Shown in pieces: positions 17,741 through 26,247 of a stretch of 64,000 nt of DNA. The stretch spans positions 1,052,151 to 1,116,150 of the forward strand of contig NZ_JAGIAV010000001.1 in NCBI RefSeq assembly GCF_017744675.1, read 5' to 3'. A program made the position numbers and the translations under genes. Numbering within the stretch: the stretch's first letter is position 1; every line of letters starts with the position of its first letter. This DNA is from Flavobacterium sp. (GTDB lineage: Bacteria; Bacteroidota; Bacteroidia; Flavobacteriales; Flavobacteriaceae). Below the pieces are notes generated by a model. It was given only the letters and a program-made list of their open reading frames with translations. It was not told the origin of the DNA and ran no database searches.

Positions 17741-17851
17741 GAACCCTATAAGTGATATAAGTTTATTTAAATCGTTGTGTTGAAATTTAAGCGCACAGAG
17801 ATTCGCCTCTTCTAAAATGAACTTATATGACTTATATGGTTTAAAAAATTA
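17741..17851. repeat. Long inverted repeat, ATATAAGT family
   Basis: Left arm AACCCTATAAGTGATATAAG (17742) and right arm GAACTTATATGACTTATATGG with flank TTTAAAAAATT (to 17850). The right arm is identical to one at 26719-26770. It fills the gap between metY and the next gene. Confidence 0.75.
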
Positions 17852-17865
17852 AAAAGTTAGAAATT

Positions 17866-18954
17866 ATGTCAAAGCTTAAAATAAACATTATCCTTTTCGG
17901 AATTGGAAATATCGGAAGCACTTTGATTAATCAGATTGTTGAAAGTCAAGAGTTTTTTCTTGAAAGCAAAAATGTTGATTTTCACTTTCCAATTATAACC
18001 AATTCTACGGTTGCTTTTTTTGAGAAAGAAGGCGTAGGTTATGCTTGGGAAACTAATTTCAGACAGTTGGCTGTTCCTTTTAAAATAGAAGATATTGTCG
18101 AGTTTGCGCAAGAAAATGAATTCGAAAACTTAATTGCCGTAGATGCAACTGCCAGCGATGAGTTGGTAAAGCATTATAATACGCTAATCAAAAACGGATT
18201 TAATATAGTAGCAGTAAACAAAAAAGCCAACACGCTCCCGATTGACTTATATAAAGAGCTGCGAGCCAATCTTAAAAAGTACGACAAGGAGTTTTTGTAT
18301 GAAACATCGGTTGAAACTGGAATTCCTGTGCTGCAGACTTTAAGAGATTTGTATTATTCAGGAGAAAAAATCACCAAGATTCGAGGTGTTTTCTCTGATA
18401 ATCTGAGCTATATTTTTAATCGATTTTCAGGAGAAGAGGCTACATTTTCATCTGTTTTGAAAGATGCGAGCCTTTTAGGTTTAATGAAGTCAAATTTTAA
18501 AGAAGATCTGTCGGGAAATGATACTGCCAGAAAGCTTTTGATATTGGCCAGAGAAATTGGAAAAGATTTTGAGCTTTCAGATATTAAAATCAAACCTTTT
18601 ATAACCGAAGAGCATTTGGAGAAAAACGGAGTATTAAATAAGGAAGCCGTTGATAAATCTTTTAAGATAGCCAAAATAACTCAGGCAGAAAATCATGTGC
18701 TTCGTTATATTGGTGAGTTTGATGTAGAAAAAGGCACATTAGAAGCCAAATTGATTTCGGAAACAGCAGATTCTCCAATCGGACAATTAAAAGGTTCTGA
18801 CACGCTTTTTGAAATTTTCACTAAATCTTACGCAGATATTCCGATTGTAATTCAGAGCGCTCCGCCATGCAAACAAGCAATTTCTAGAGGAATAATAACT
18901 GATATTCTAAAAATTGCAGAAAGAATTAGGGCCAAAGAAGCTATTTGGCTGTAA
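17866..18954 (+). CDS. Stand-alone homoserine dehydrogenase-like protein, active site altered
   Basis: 362 residues, homologous over its length to the C-terminal half of the ThrA encoded 2 kb downstream. The Rossmann GxGxxG (FGIGNIGS), the NKKANT lysine motif and the D and K of DLSGNDTARK are kept. However, GYTEPDPR of active enzymes reads GLMKSNFK here, replacing the homoserine-binding Glu by Lys208, and the C-terminal GAGAG motif is SAPPC (331-335). It may be a weak, repurposed or regulatory paralogue. It lies between metY and the tandem leaders. Confidence 0.85.
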   Translation: MSKLKINIILFGIGNIGSTLINQIVESQEFFLESKNVDFHFPIITNSTVAFFEKEGVGYAWETNFRQLAVPFKIEDIVEFAQENEFENLIAVDATASDELVKHYNTLIKNGFNIVAVNKKANTLPIDLYKELRANLKKYDKEFLYETSVETGIPVLQTLRDLYYSGEKITKIRGVFSDNLSYIFNRFSGEEATFSSVLKDASLLGLMKSNFKEDLSGNDTARKLLILAREIGKDFELSDIKIKPFITEEHLEKNGVLNKEAVDKSFKIAKITQAENHVLRYIGEFDVEKGTLEAKLISETADSPIGQLKGSDTLFEIFTKSYADIPIVIQSAPPCKQAISRGIITDILKIAERIRAKEAIWL

Positions 18955-19147
18955 TTTTTTGGCTTAATAAGAAAAAAAAGAGAAGAAGTTCTTTGATAAA
19001 TTGATTTGTCAAATGGAATTATAAAGAAAAACGGTTTTGTTTTGTAGGTTTTTTACCCGTATTATTTCGTTTTCGTTTTTGTAAGATGTTTTTTGACGTT
19101 AAAAAACACATTTTCAACGAATTTTGTAATTAAATTCTTGATTATTA

Positions 19148-19179
19148 TTTGTGTAATAAAAAAAATATTTGCATATTTG
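19148..19179 (+). promoter_or_regulatory. Promoter of the tandem leader transcript
   Basis: TTTG (19148-19151), 20 bases, CATATTTG (19172-19179), one mismatch to TAnnTTTG. The first leader ATG is about 25 bases further. The region 18955-19147 shows nothing else. Confidence 0.5.
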
Positions 19180-19206
19180 TTATACCCAAAAACTACTAGA
19201 AATCAA

Positions 19207-19278
19207 ATGAACTTAAAAGTCAACAAAATGTTTTGTGCCATTTCGGTTAAGACCGAGGCTGGGGTGTCTATTGCTTAG
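19207..19278 (+). CDS. Leader peptide 1 of a tandem pair
   Basis: 23 residues starting MNLKVNKMFCAISVKTEAG. The sensor core would be Met8-Phe-Cys10. GAGGCT (19255-19260) inside the ORF is complementary to AGCCTC (19314-19319) in the following terminator. A longer in-frame extension to 19093 exists but would run through the promoter. Lower Met/Cys content than the metY leader; it belongs to the group by layout and by the NKMF core shared with the next leader. Confidence 0.6.
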   Translation: MNLKVNKMFCAISVKTEAGVSIA

Positions 19279-19313
19279 AAAAAATTGTAAGAATACAATA
19301 ATAATATAGTAAG

Positions 19314-19343
19314 AGCCTCCTAAGAAATATTAGGAGGCTTTTT
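19314..19343 (+). terminator. Attenuator terminator 1 of the tandem
   Basis: Arms AGCCTCCTAA and TTAGGAGGCT, 6-base loop, then a T-run. It lies between leader peptides 1 and 2. Confidence 0.85.
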
Positions 19344-19349
19344 AATTTA

Positions 19350-19457
19350 ATGCAAATGCAGAATTTAAATAAAATACAATATAAATCACAGATGAATAAA
19401 TCCGTACAGATGAACAAGATGTTTACTGTCGCGCTTATTTGCGCATACGTCTGTTGA
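19350..19457 (+). CDS. Leader peptide 2 of a tandem pair
   Basis: Up to 35 residues from the ATG at 19350; in-frame ATGs at 19356, 19392 and 19410 allow shorter forms. Five Met and two Cys, ending MNKMFTVALICAYVC. GATACTAAAAG (19456-19466), overlapping the stop codon, pairs over 11 positions (one U-G) with CTTTTGGTATC (19492-19502) of the next terminator. This is the longest antiterminator of the four leaders. Confidence 0.65.
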   Translation: MQMQNLNKIQYKSQMNKSVQMNKMFTVALICAYVC

Positions 19458-19486
19458 TACTAAAAGTATATGTAAGTGTAAAACTT

Positions 19487-19526
19487 AAACCCTTTTGGTA
19501 TCTAAAAATCCAAAAGGGTTTTTTTA
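19487..19526 (+). terminator. Attenuator terminator 2 of the tandem
   Basis: Twelve-pair stem AAACCCTTTTGG / CCAAAAGGGTTT with an 11-base loop and seven or more T. It is about 75 bases before the 71-aa gene. Confidence 0.88.
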
Positions 19527-19602
19527 TTCCAAAAAAGGATTTAACAAAATGATAAACGAGAAATAAAGATTATAAAACACAACTTAACTAAAACTTAATA
19601 CC

Positions 19603-19818
19603 ATGAGCACATTGAACTACTTAGCAGGAAAAATTTCAGATTTGAAAAACAGAAGGACAAGAAAAAACAATAACCCGCCGCCAACAAACGAATTGGCTCA
19701 TCCAAGATTCGGAATAGAGGCTGGAACAACAGAAGAGGGTAAAGCTGCTGAAAAAAAAGCACCCAATTCTTTATTGTTTTTGATGTATTCAAAAGAAAAT
19801 GAAACGCTTTTTATCTAA
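19603..19818 (+). CDS. 71-residue basic protein of unknown function
   Basis: Starts MSTLNYLAGKISDLKNRRTR, continues with a proline and asparagine patch (KNNNPPPTNELAHPRFG) and a Lys/Glu-rich stretch, and ends LLFLMYSKENETLFI. No signal peptide or membrane segment. It is the first gene after two attenuators and lies upstream of the SAM riboswitch and metX, so it is presumably tied to methionine/cysteine status. I do not recognise it; the regulation makes it more likely a real gene than its size suggests. Confidence 0.6.
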   Translation: MSTLNYLAGKISDLKNRRTRKNNNPPPTNELAHPRFGIEAGTTEEGKAAEKKAPNSLLFLMYSKENETLFI

Positions 19819-19948
19819 ACGGAAAAGTATCATAAACTAGGGTAAAACCTGCTTAATTTTACTGGGCATTTTTGTTCGGTAAATTTTTGCGTATAATAGT
19901 TTTTGCTAAAGTAAGTCTCAGAAATTTAACAAACACTTTTAGATAAAA

Positions 19949-19980
19949 TTTGTTTGTTAGAGAAATTAGTAGTTAATTTG
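19949..19980 (+). promoter_or_regulatory. Promoter of the SAM riboswitch-metX-thrA transcript
   Basis: TTTG (19949-19952), 20 bases, TTAATTTG (19973-19980), one mismatch to TAnnTTTG; start expected near 19986. Confidence 0.5.
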
Positions 19981-20009
19981 CACTCGTTAAGTTCAAACAC
20001 GTATTGAAA

Positions 20010-20116
20010 TGTTATAAAGAAAGGACGAGGGATTAGACCCGATGAAGCCTTAGCAACCCTTCGGTAAAACGAAGAAGGTGCTACATTCTACCACGCCAAA
20101 CGTGGAAAGATAACAA
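20010..20116 (+). ncRNA. SAM riboswitch (S-box, SAM-I type) upstream of metX
   Basis: Conserved S-box core: P1 strands TGTTAT (20010-20015) and ATAACA (20110-20115), the kink-turn/junction strings GACGAGGGATTAGACCCGAT and GAAGCCTTAGCAACC, the P3 region GAAGGTGCTACATTCTACC, and a P4 hairpin CCACGCCAAACGTGG. The same core recurs at 37643. Downstream there is only a weak 4-pair hairpin with a T-rich tail (20129-20152), so whether control is by termination or translation is unclear. Together with the promoter it accounts for most of the gap 19819-20187. Confidence 0.92.
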
Positions 20117-20187
20117 CAAGATTTTTTCTAGTTAAACCTAGTTTTTCTTTTTAATATTTCCATATACAAATCAATAATACAACAGAT

Positions 20188-21177
20188 TTGAAATTGGAAA
20201 ATATACCAAATCCCATTATAATTCAAGATTTCATCACAGAAAGTGGTGCAACTTATCATTCTATACCATTAAATTTTACGCTTGCAGGACAATCGCTGTA
20301 CAGTGCGCCTATTGTTTTGGTTAATCATGCCTTAACAGGAAACTCGCAAGTAACGGGAGAAAATGGCTGGTGGAATGACTTAATTGGCGAAGGTAAAACG
20401 ATCGATACTGCTGTTTATACCATTTTGGCCTTTGATATTCCAGGAAATGGAAGCAACTCTTTCTTAATCGATAATTATCTTGATTTTACAGCCAGAGACA
20501 TTGCGAGAATCTTTATCGAAGGCGTAAAAGCTTTACATATCGAAAAGCTTTTTGCAATTATTGGAGGTTCTGTTGGTGGAGGAATTGCATGGGAAATTTT
20601 AGCTCTAGCGCCAAACATCACAGAAAATCTTATTCCGATTGCGAGCGACTGGAAATCTACAGATTGGCTTATCGCAAACTGTTTTCTTCAGGAACAAATT
20701 CTAAACAATTCTTCCCGACCAATCGAAGATGCAAGAATACATGCAATGCTTTGTTACCGCTCGCCAGAATCATTCAAAGAAAAATTTCAGCGAACCATCA
20801 ACCAAGAGCTGCTGATTTTTAATATCGAAAGCTGGCTGGCGCACCACGGAAAAAAATTGCAAAAAAGATTCCAATTGTCTTCTTATAAATTAATGAATCA
20901 GTTGCTTAAAACAATTGATATTACTAGAAATAGTGAAAGTTTTGAAAACTTACTGTCTCAAACAAAAGCTTCAATTCATATCATCGGAATCAATTCAGAT
21001 TTGTTTTTTACAGCAAAAGAAAACGTAGAAACCTACGAAGAGTTGAAGAAGTTTAAAGACAATGTTTTCTATAGCGAAATTGATTCGGTTCACGGACATG
21101 ACGCTTTTTTAATCGAGTACAAACAATTAGATCATTTACTTGCCGACATTTTTAAGGCAGAAACAATAAAGAAATAA
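20188..21177 (+). CDS. metX: Homoserine O-acetyltransferase-like alpha/beta hydrolase
   Basis: 329 residues; activates homoserine by acylation for sulfhydrylation. Alpha/beta-hydrolase fold with the nucleophile in GGSVGGG (Ser128; the usual motif is GGSMGG), Asp in INSDLFF and His in SVHGHDAFL at the C-terminus. An early NHALTGNSQVTGENGWW block matches the MetX oxyanion region. The only in-frame start is TTG at 20188 because a stop lies 12 codons upstream, so translation initiation is weak. One base separates it from thrA. It is controlled by the SAM riboswitch. It is slightly shorter than typical MetX (350 or more). Confidence 0.9.
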   Translation: MKLENIPNPIIIQDFITESGATYHSIPLNFTLAGQSLYSAPIVLVNHALTGNSQVTGENGWWNDLIGEGKTIDTAVYTILAFDIPGNGSNSFLIDNYLDFTARDIARIFIEGVKALHIEKLFAIIGGSVGGGIAWEILALAPNITENLIPIASDWKSTDWLIANCFLQEQILNNSSRPIEDARIHAMLCYRSPESFKEKFQRTINQELLIFNIESWLAHHGKKLQKRFQLSSYKLMNQLLKTIDITRNSESFENLLSQTKASIHIIGINSDLFFTAKENVETYEELKKFKDNVFYSEIDSVHGHDAFLIEYKQLDHLLADIFKAETIKK

Positions 21178-21178
21178 A

Positions 21179-23593
21179 ATGAAAGTATTAAAATTTGGAG
21201 GTAAATCATTAGCAAACGGAGAAGGACTTAACAAAGTTGTTTCTATCATTTCTGATAAAGTAAATCAAGGTGAAAAAATTGCCGTTGTAGTTTCTGCCCG
21301 CGGAAATGCGACAGACGAGCTTGAATTTATCTTAAGCATTGCTGCTAAAAACGGCAGTTACAAAGAATTATTAGAGAATTTTAAAAAATACCAAATATCA
21401 GACTACCCACAAGTGGATTTGTCGGAAGAATTTAATGTCTTAGACAAACTTTTTGAAGGTGTAAGCTTAATTGGCGATTACAGCAAAAAAATCAAAGATC
21501 AGATTTTGTCAAAAGGAGAATTGCTTTCAGCCAGATTATTGACGGCTATTTTATTGGAAAAAGGAATTCCAGCCAATTTTGTAGACACAAGAGAATTGTT
21601 AAAAACCGATTCTAAATTTGGTGATGCGCAGCCTTTAGAGCAGCTTTCAAAGAAAAACGTAGTCAATTATTTTAAAGAGCATAACGGAGAAACGGTTAAT
21701 ATAGTTACAGGTTTCATTGGATCTAATAACAACAACGACACAACTACTTTAGGTAGAAATGGCAGTAACTATACCGCTTCGTTAATTGCAAATTATCTTA
21801 ATGCTGAAGAACTGCAAAACTTCACGCACGTAGACGGAATCTACACTGCAAATCCAGACTTGGTTGCAGATGCAAAGAAAATCGAATATTTATCGTTTAA
21901 CGAGGCAAATGAATTAGCAAATTTCGGTGCAACGATTCTTCATGCCAAAACGATTATTCCTTTGTTGGAAAAGAATATTCCGTTGCGAATTTTAAATACA
22001 TTCAACCACGAAAACCGTGGAACTTTAATCACTTCAGATTCTTCTAAAGAAGGAATTAAAACGCTTTCTGTTTTAGAAAATGTATCATTAGTAAATCTTG
22101 AAGGACGCGGATTACTTGGAAAAGCTGGAGTTGACGCTCGAATTTTTAAAGTAATGGGCGATCACAATATCAGCGTGAGCATCATTTCGCAAGGTTCTTC
22201 AGAAAGAGGAATCGGATTGGTGGTAGCAACTGATAAAGCAACAACTGCAGTTGTAGAATTGGAAAAAGAATTTGAAAATGACTTTTATTCTAAAGATGTA
22301 AATCAGATTACGGTAACAGATAATGTATCAGTAATTTCGATTATTGGTCAAGATTTGAGCACTTTCCACAAGCCTTATACGGCTTTAATCAAAAATAAAA
22401 TTGTTCCAATTTTGTTCAACAACACTGTTACGGGTAAAAACGTGAGTTTGGTTGTTAAAAAAGAAGAACTAAACAAAGCATTAAACGTAATTCACGGTGA
22501 GATTTTTGGGGTTTCTAAAAAGATCAACATTGCGATTTTCGGTCACGGATTAGTAGGCGGAACTTTGATCAACCAAATTTTGGAGTCGGCTTCAGCAATT
22601 GAAAAACGTAAAGATATTAAGCTGAATGTTTTCGCTATAGCGAATTCAAAAAAGCTGCTTTTAAACAAATACGGAGTTACAGACAACTGGAAAAACGATA
22701 TTCAGACAAAAGGAGAAGCGTATACCATAAAAGATATTATCGCTTATGCGAATGAACATCATTTGGAAAACTTAATTGCAATCGATAATACGGCAAGTGC
22801 AGCTTTCGTAGAAAACTATATTCCGCTTGTAGAAAGCAGTTTCGATTTGATTTCTTCAAATAAAGTGGCCAATACGTTAAGCTACGGTTTTTATAAAGAA
22901 TTGAGAAAAGCATTAGCAGAAAATCAAAAGAATTATTTGTACGAAACCAATGTTGGTGCAGGTTTACCATTAATCGACACCATTAAATTGCTGCACCTTT
23001 CAGGAGAAAACATCACTAAAATTAAAGGCGTTTTCTCTGGAACATTGAGTTATTTATTCAATAATTTCTCTGCTAAAGATGCTCCGTTTAGTGAAATTTT
23101 GCAAGAAGCAATTGATAACGGATATACAGAACCAGATCCGCGTGAAGATTTATGCGGAAATGATGTTGGTAGAAAATTATTAATTTTAGCTAGAGAATTA
23201 GATTTGCAAAATGAATTTGAAGAAATTTCTATTCAGAATTTAATTCCAGAACACTTGCGTGAAGGAAGCGCAGCCGATTTCTTGACAAAACTGAAAGAAT
23301 TTGATCCAATTTATGCTAAAATAAAAGCAGAACAACAGCCAAATCACGTGTTAAGGTACATTGGTGAATTGTCTGGAGATTTGCAGAATGATAAAGGAAA
23401 TTTAGAAGTAAAATTAGTCTCAGTTCCAAAAGACACAGCGCTTGGAGGACTAAAAGGTTCTGATTCTTTCTTCGAAATTTACACAGAATCTTACGGAGAT
23501 CGTCCAATCGTTATTCAAGGAGCCGGTGCAGGTTCTGCAGTAACAGCTAGAGGAGTTTTTGGAGATATTTTGAGATTATCTGATAAAGGGTAA
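21179..23593 (+). CDS. thrA: Bifunctional aspartokinase / homoserine dehydrogenase
   Basis: 804 residues. The aspartokinase part (about 1-290) shows KFGGKSLANGEG, the VVVSARGNATDEL loop and TTLGRNGSNYTAS. Tandem ACT domains (about 300-440) include GVDARIFKVMGDHNISVSII. The homoserine dehydrogenase part follows (FGHGLVGG, SSNKVAN, GYTEPDPREDLCGNDVGRK, GAGAGSAVTARG), with all catalytic residues present. It supplies homoserine to metX, one base upstream, and is under the SAM riboswitch, i.e. the methionine-branch copy. Compare the degenerate dehydrogenase at 17866. Confidence 0.97.
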   Translation: MKVLKFGGKSLANGEGLNKVVSIISDKVNQGEKIAVVVSARGNATDELEFILSIAAKNGSYKELLENFKKYQISDYPQVDLSEEFNVLDKLFEGVSLIGDYSKKIKDQILSKGELLSARLLTAILLEKGIPANFVDTRELLKTDSKFGDAQPLEQLSKKNVVNYFKEHNGETVNIVTGFIGSNNNNDTTTLGRNGSNYTASLIANYLNAEELQNFTHVDGIYTANPDLVADAKKIEYLSFNEANELANFGATILHAKTIIPLLEKNIPLRILNTFNHENRGTLITSDSSKEGIKTLSVLENVSLVNLEGRGLLGKAGVDARIFKVMGDHNISVSIISQGSSERGIGLVVATDKATTAVVELEKEFENDFYSKDVNQITVTDNVSVISIIGQDLSTFHKPYTALIKNKIVPILFNNTVTGKNVSLVVKKEELNKALNVIHGEIFGVSKKINIAIFGHGLVGGTLINQILESASAIEKRKDIKLNVFAIANSKKLLLNKYGVTDNWKNDIQTKGEAYTIKDIIAYANEHHLENLIAIDNTASAAFVENYIPLVESSFDLISSNKVANTLSYGFYKELRKALAENQKNYLYETNVGAGLPLIDTIKLLHLSGENITKIKGVFSGTLSYLFNNFSAKDAPFSEILQEAIDNGYTEPDPREDLCGNDVGRKLLILARELDLQNEFEEISIQNLIPEHLREGSAADFLTKLKEFDPIYAKIKAEQQPNHVLRYIGELSGDLQNDKGNLEVKLVSVPKDTALGGLKGSDSFFEIYTESYGDRPIVIQGAGAGSAVTARGVFGDILRLSDKG

Positions 23594-23603
23594 AAAGCCT
23601 AGT

Positions 23604-23692
23604 TTGTCATTGCGAGGAACGAAGCAATCACATTTGCAGAATCAAGCTTTGTGTGATTGTTAGTAAGGTTGCTTCGTTCCTCGCAAGGACAA
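23604..23692. repeat. REP-like palindrome, GAGGAACGAAGCAATC family
   Basis: Left arm TTGTCATTGCGAGGAACGAA (23604) continuing GCAATC, right arm GGTTGCTTCGTTCCTCGCAA (23667) continuing GGACAA. The inner AATCACA/TGTGATT extends the stem. A second copy is at 43768 and a fragment at 39845. Confidence 0.9.
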
Positions 23693-23723
23693 GAATAACA
23701 AAAAACAAAAAAATAACAACACA

Positions 23724-24149
23724 ATGAAAGTAACTTTAAACAGAGTAAATGACGCATTTCATTTTAAAGTAAAAAATGAACGCGGACACGTAGTTGACGT
23801 TGACAGCAGAGCCGAGTTTGGCGGAAGCGATTTGGGCGCTAGCCCCATGGAATTAGTGTTAATGGGAGTTGCAGGATGCAGCGCTATCGATATGATTTCA
23901 ATTTTAAAGAAACAACGTCAGGAAATCACTTCTTTTAATGCTGAGGTTGAAGGTACACGCGTACAAATCGAAGAAGCAAAACCTTTTAAAGAAATCGATG
24001 TGGTTTTCTATTTAGAAGGGGAAATCAATCCAGAAAAAGCAAAAAAAGCGGCGCAACTTTCTTTCGAGAAATACTGCTCAGTTGCCAAAACAGTTGAACC
24101 AACAGCTACAATAAAATACAAAGTAGTTTTAAATAACGAGGCTTTGTAA
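23724..24149 (+). CDS. OsmC family peroxiredoxin-like protein
   Basis: 141 residues; thiol-dependent organic hydroperoxide reductase family. The two conserved Cys are in MGVAGCSAIDMISILKK (about 53) and SFEKYCSVAKTVEPTA (about 117), and the glycine/serine segment GGSDLGASPMELVLMG precedes the first. It sits between thrA and metZ in the sulfur cluster on the same strand; a role in thiol redox balance fits but is not shown. Confidence 0.92.
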   Translation: MKVTLNRVNDAFHFKVKNERGHVVDVDSRAEFGGSDLGASPMELVLMGVAGCSAIDMISILKKQRQEITSFNAEVEGTRVQIEEAKPFKEIDVVFYLEGEINPEKAKKAAQLSFEKYCSVAKTVEPTATIKYKVVLNNEAL

Positions 24150-24267
24150 ATTAGAAAATGAGTTAATTAGACAATTAGATAATTAATTCTAAACATTTGA
24201 ATTTAAGTTCAGTTTTAACTTGAAACCTGAAACTTGAAACAAAAAAACAAAAAAAAATAACAACACA

Positions 24268-25440
24268 ATGAATACAGAAGAATTTGGTTTTGAAACACAA
24301 GCCATTAGAACACAATTAGAAAGATCTCAATATTTAGAACATTCGGTGCCTTTGTACCTGTCATCAAGCTTCGTTTTTGAAGATGCAGAAGACATGAGAG
24401 CTTCTTTTACAGAAGAAAAGGAAAGAAATATTTACAGCCGTTTCAGCAATCCAAATACAACAGAATTTGTAGATAAAATCTGCAAAATGGAAGGTGCAGA
24501 ATCGGGTTATGCTTTTGCAACTGGAATGGCCGCAGTATATTCTACTTTCGCTGCGTTATTGAATTCTGGAGATCATATTGTTTCTGCGAGCAGTGTTTTT
24601 GGTTCTACTCACGCTTTGTTTATGACTTATTTTCCAAAATGGAATATCGAAACTTCTTATTTCGAAATTAACAAACCGGAGACAATCGAGAGTTTCATTA
24701 AGCCAAACACCAAAATATTATACGCTGAGTCTCCAACAAATCCTGGAGTAGATGTAATTGACTTAGAGTTGTTGGGCAATATTGCTAAAAAACACAATTT
24801 GATTTTAATTATCGATAACTGTTTTGCAACGCCTTATTTGCAACAGCCAATTAAGTTTGGAGCACATTTAGTAATTCATTCAGCTACAAAATTAATCGAC
24901 GGACAAGGACGTGTTCTTGGTGGAGTTACTGTTGGAAACGCAGATTTAATCAGACAGATTTATTTGTTTTCTAGAAATACAGGGCCGGCTTTAGCGCCAT
25001 TTAATGCTTGGGTATTGTCAAAAAGTTTAGAAACATTGGCTGTTCGCGTAGATAGACACTGCGAAAATGCTTTAAAAGTAGCGGAATTTTTAGAAAGCCA
25101 TCCAAATGTAAATAGTGTAAAATATCCGTTCTTGAAATCGCACCCACAATACGAAATTGCCAAAAAACAAATGAAAGCGGGTGGAAACATCATTGCATTT
25201 GAAATTAAAGGTGGAATCGAAGCGGGAAGAAAATTCTTGAATTCAATTAAGCTTTGTTCATTATCAGCAAATATTGGAGATACAAGAACAATTGTTACAC
25301 ATCCAGCGTCTACAACGCACAGCAAATTATCTGAAGAAGATCAATTAGCAGTTGGAATCACACAAGGATTGGTTCGTGTTTCTGTTGGTTTGGAAACTGT
25401 AGAAGATGTAATCGCAGATTTAAAGCAAGCGCTTTCTTAA
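24268..25440 (+). CDS. metZ: Cys/Met-metabolism PLP enzyme, MetZ/MetB type
   Basis: 390 residues. Lysine that binds PLP in HSATKLIDGQGRVLGG (about 210), preceded by YAESPTNPGVDVIDL and IIDNCFATPYLQQP. The SATKxIDGQGR form is typical of O-succinylhomoserine sulfhydrylases (MetZ), so direct sulfhydrylation of acyl-homoserine to homocysteine is preferred over cystathionine gamma-synthase. It is a second, shorter homologue of MetY (16352). Upstream lies a 118-base gap with a CTTGAAAC-type repeat; a strong terminator follows. Confidence 0.88.
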   Translation: MNTEEFGFETQAIRTQLERSQYLEHSVPLYLSSSFVFEDAEDMRASFTEEKERNIYSRFSNPNTTEFVDKICKMEGAESGYAFATGMAAVYSTFAALLNSGDHIVSASSVFGSTHALFMTYFPKWNIETSYFEINKPETIESFIKPNTKILYAESPTNPGVDVIDLELLGNIAKKHNLILIIDNCFATPYLQQPIKFGAHLVIHSATKLIDGQGRVLGGVTVGNADLIRQIYLFSRNTGPALAPFNAWVLSKSLETLAVRVDRHCENALKVAEFLESHPNVNSVKYPFLKSHPQYEIAKKQMKAGGNIIAFEIKGGIEAGRKFLNSIKLCSLSANIGDTRTIVTHPASTTHSKLSEEDQLAVGITQGLVRVSVGLETVEDVIADLKQALS

Positions 25441-25484
25441 TTTAAGATTTTAGACTTCAGATTTTTAGATTTCTGAATTATATT

Positions 25485-25537
25485 ATGACGATTTTTAACT
25501 GTAAATTTATTACTGTTAAAAATCGTCATTCTTTTTT
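25485..25537 (+). terminator. Terminator after metZ
   Basis: Fifteen-pair arms ATGACGATTTTTAAC (25485-25499) and GTTAAAAATCGTCAT (25515-25529) followed by TCTTTTTTAT. Confidence 0.8.
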
Positions 25538-25611
25538 ATGGTTGTTGATGTAAAAAGTATATTTTTGTTGTAACCAACAAACTATATTTAGTAAAAATAA
25601 CCAATTAGCAT

Positions 25612-26112
25612 ATGAGCAACACTACTTACATTCTAGATGATAAATTGCTAGCTTCCAGCGGAGCACGTTTTTTAAATTACCTCATAGATCTGTTCTTTTC
25701 TATTGTCGTCTTTATGATGGTTACCGTTTTTCTGGGAGTTTTAATTGGTTTAGGATTTACAGAGCTTGGAGTTTGGATGGATAATCTGGGAGATTTCGGA
25801 TGGAATGTTATTGCCATTATTATTTCGTTTACTTATTATCTGGTTATGGAAGGATTGTTTGCAAGATCGATCGCAAAATTTATCACGGGGACTGTTGTGG
25901 TAGATGAAAATGGGCAAAAACCAGGTTTTGCTACTATTTTTAGAAGAAGCTTGTGCCGTTTTATTCCGTTTGATGCATTTACTTTTTTGGGAGGATCGCG
26001 AGGTTGGCATGATTCTATCTCTCATACTTATGTAGTTAACAAAAAAGCTTTGGAAGAAGAAATGAGAATGTTTCATGAATTCAATTTAATCGGGACTAAC
26101 GAAGTAATTTGA
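25612..26112 (+). CDS. RDD family membrane protein
   Basis: 166 residues with two or three membrane helices. The RDD signature residues are in ARFLNYLIDLFFSIVVFM (Arg and Asp of helix 1) and later GGSRGWHDSISHTYVV (Asp). Function of the family is poorly defined, with proposed transport or membrane-stress roles. A TATTTTTG element precedes it at 25560, but without a good -33 box. Its connection to sulfur metabolism is only positional. Confidence 0.9.
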   Translation: MSNTTYILDDKLLASSGARFLNYLIDLFFSIVVFMMVTVFLGVLIGLGFTELGVWMDNLGDFGWNVIAIIISFTYYLVMEGLFARSIAKFITGTVVVDENGQKPGFATIFRRSLCRFIPFDAFTFLGGSRGWHDSISHTYVVNKKALEEEMRMFHEFNLIGTNEVI

Positions 26113-26247
26113 TAGAATTAGTAGAATTTAACTATCTAACTATTATTTTTCTCATTTAAAAAGTCTATTTTTGTTGCAGAATAATATGGAGTTTGTTCAT
26201 TTTTAGGAAATCTAGAATCTGCATTCTACAATTTAAAACATAAAATA

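Noticed and set aside
19093..19206. Extension of tandem leader 1 to a 61-residue protein
   Set aside because: It would be translated through the predicted promoter; the ATG at 19207 fits the attenuator layout.
20121..20152. Terminator for the metX riboswitch
   Set aside because: Only a CTAG/CTAG 4-pair stem before T-rich sequence; too weak to list as a terminator.
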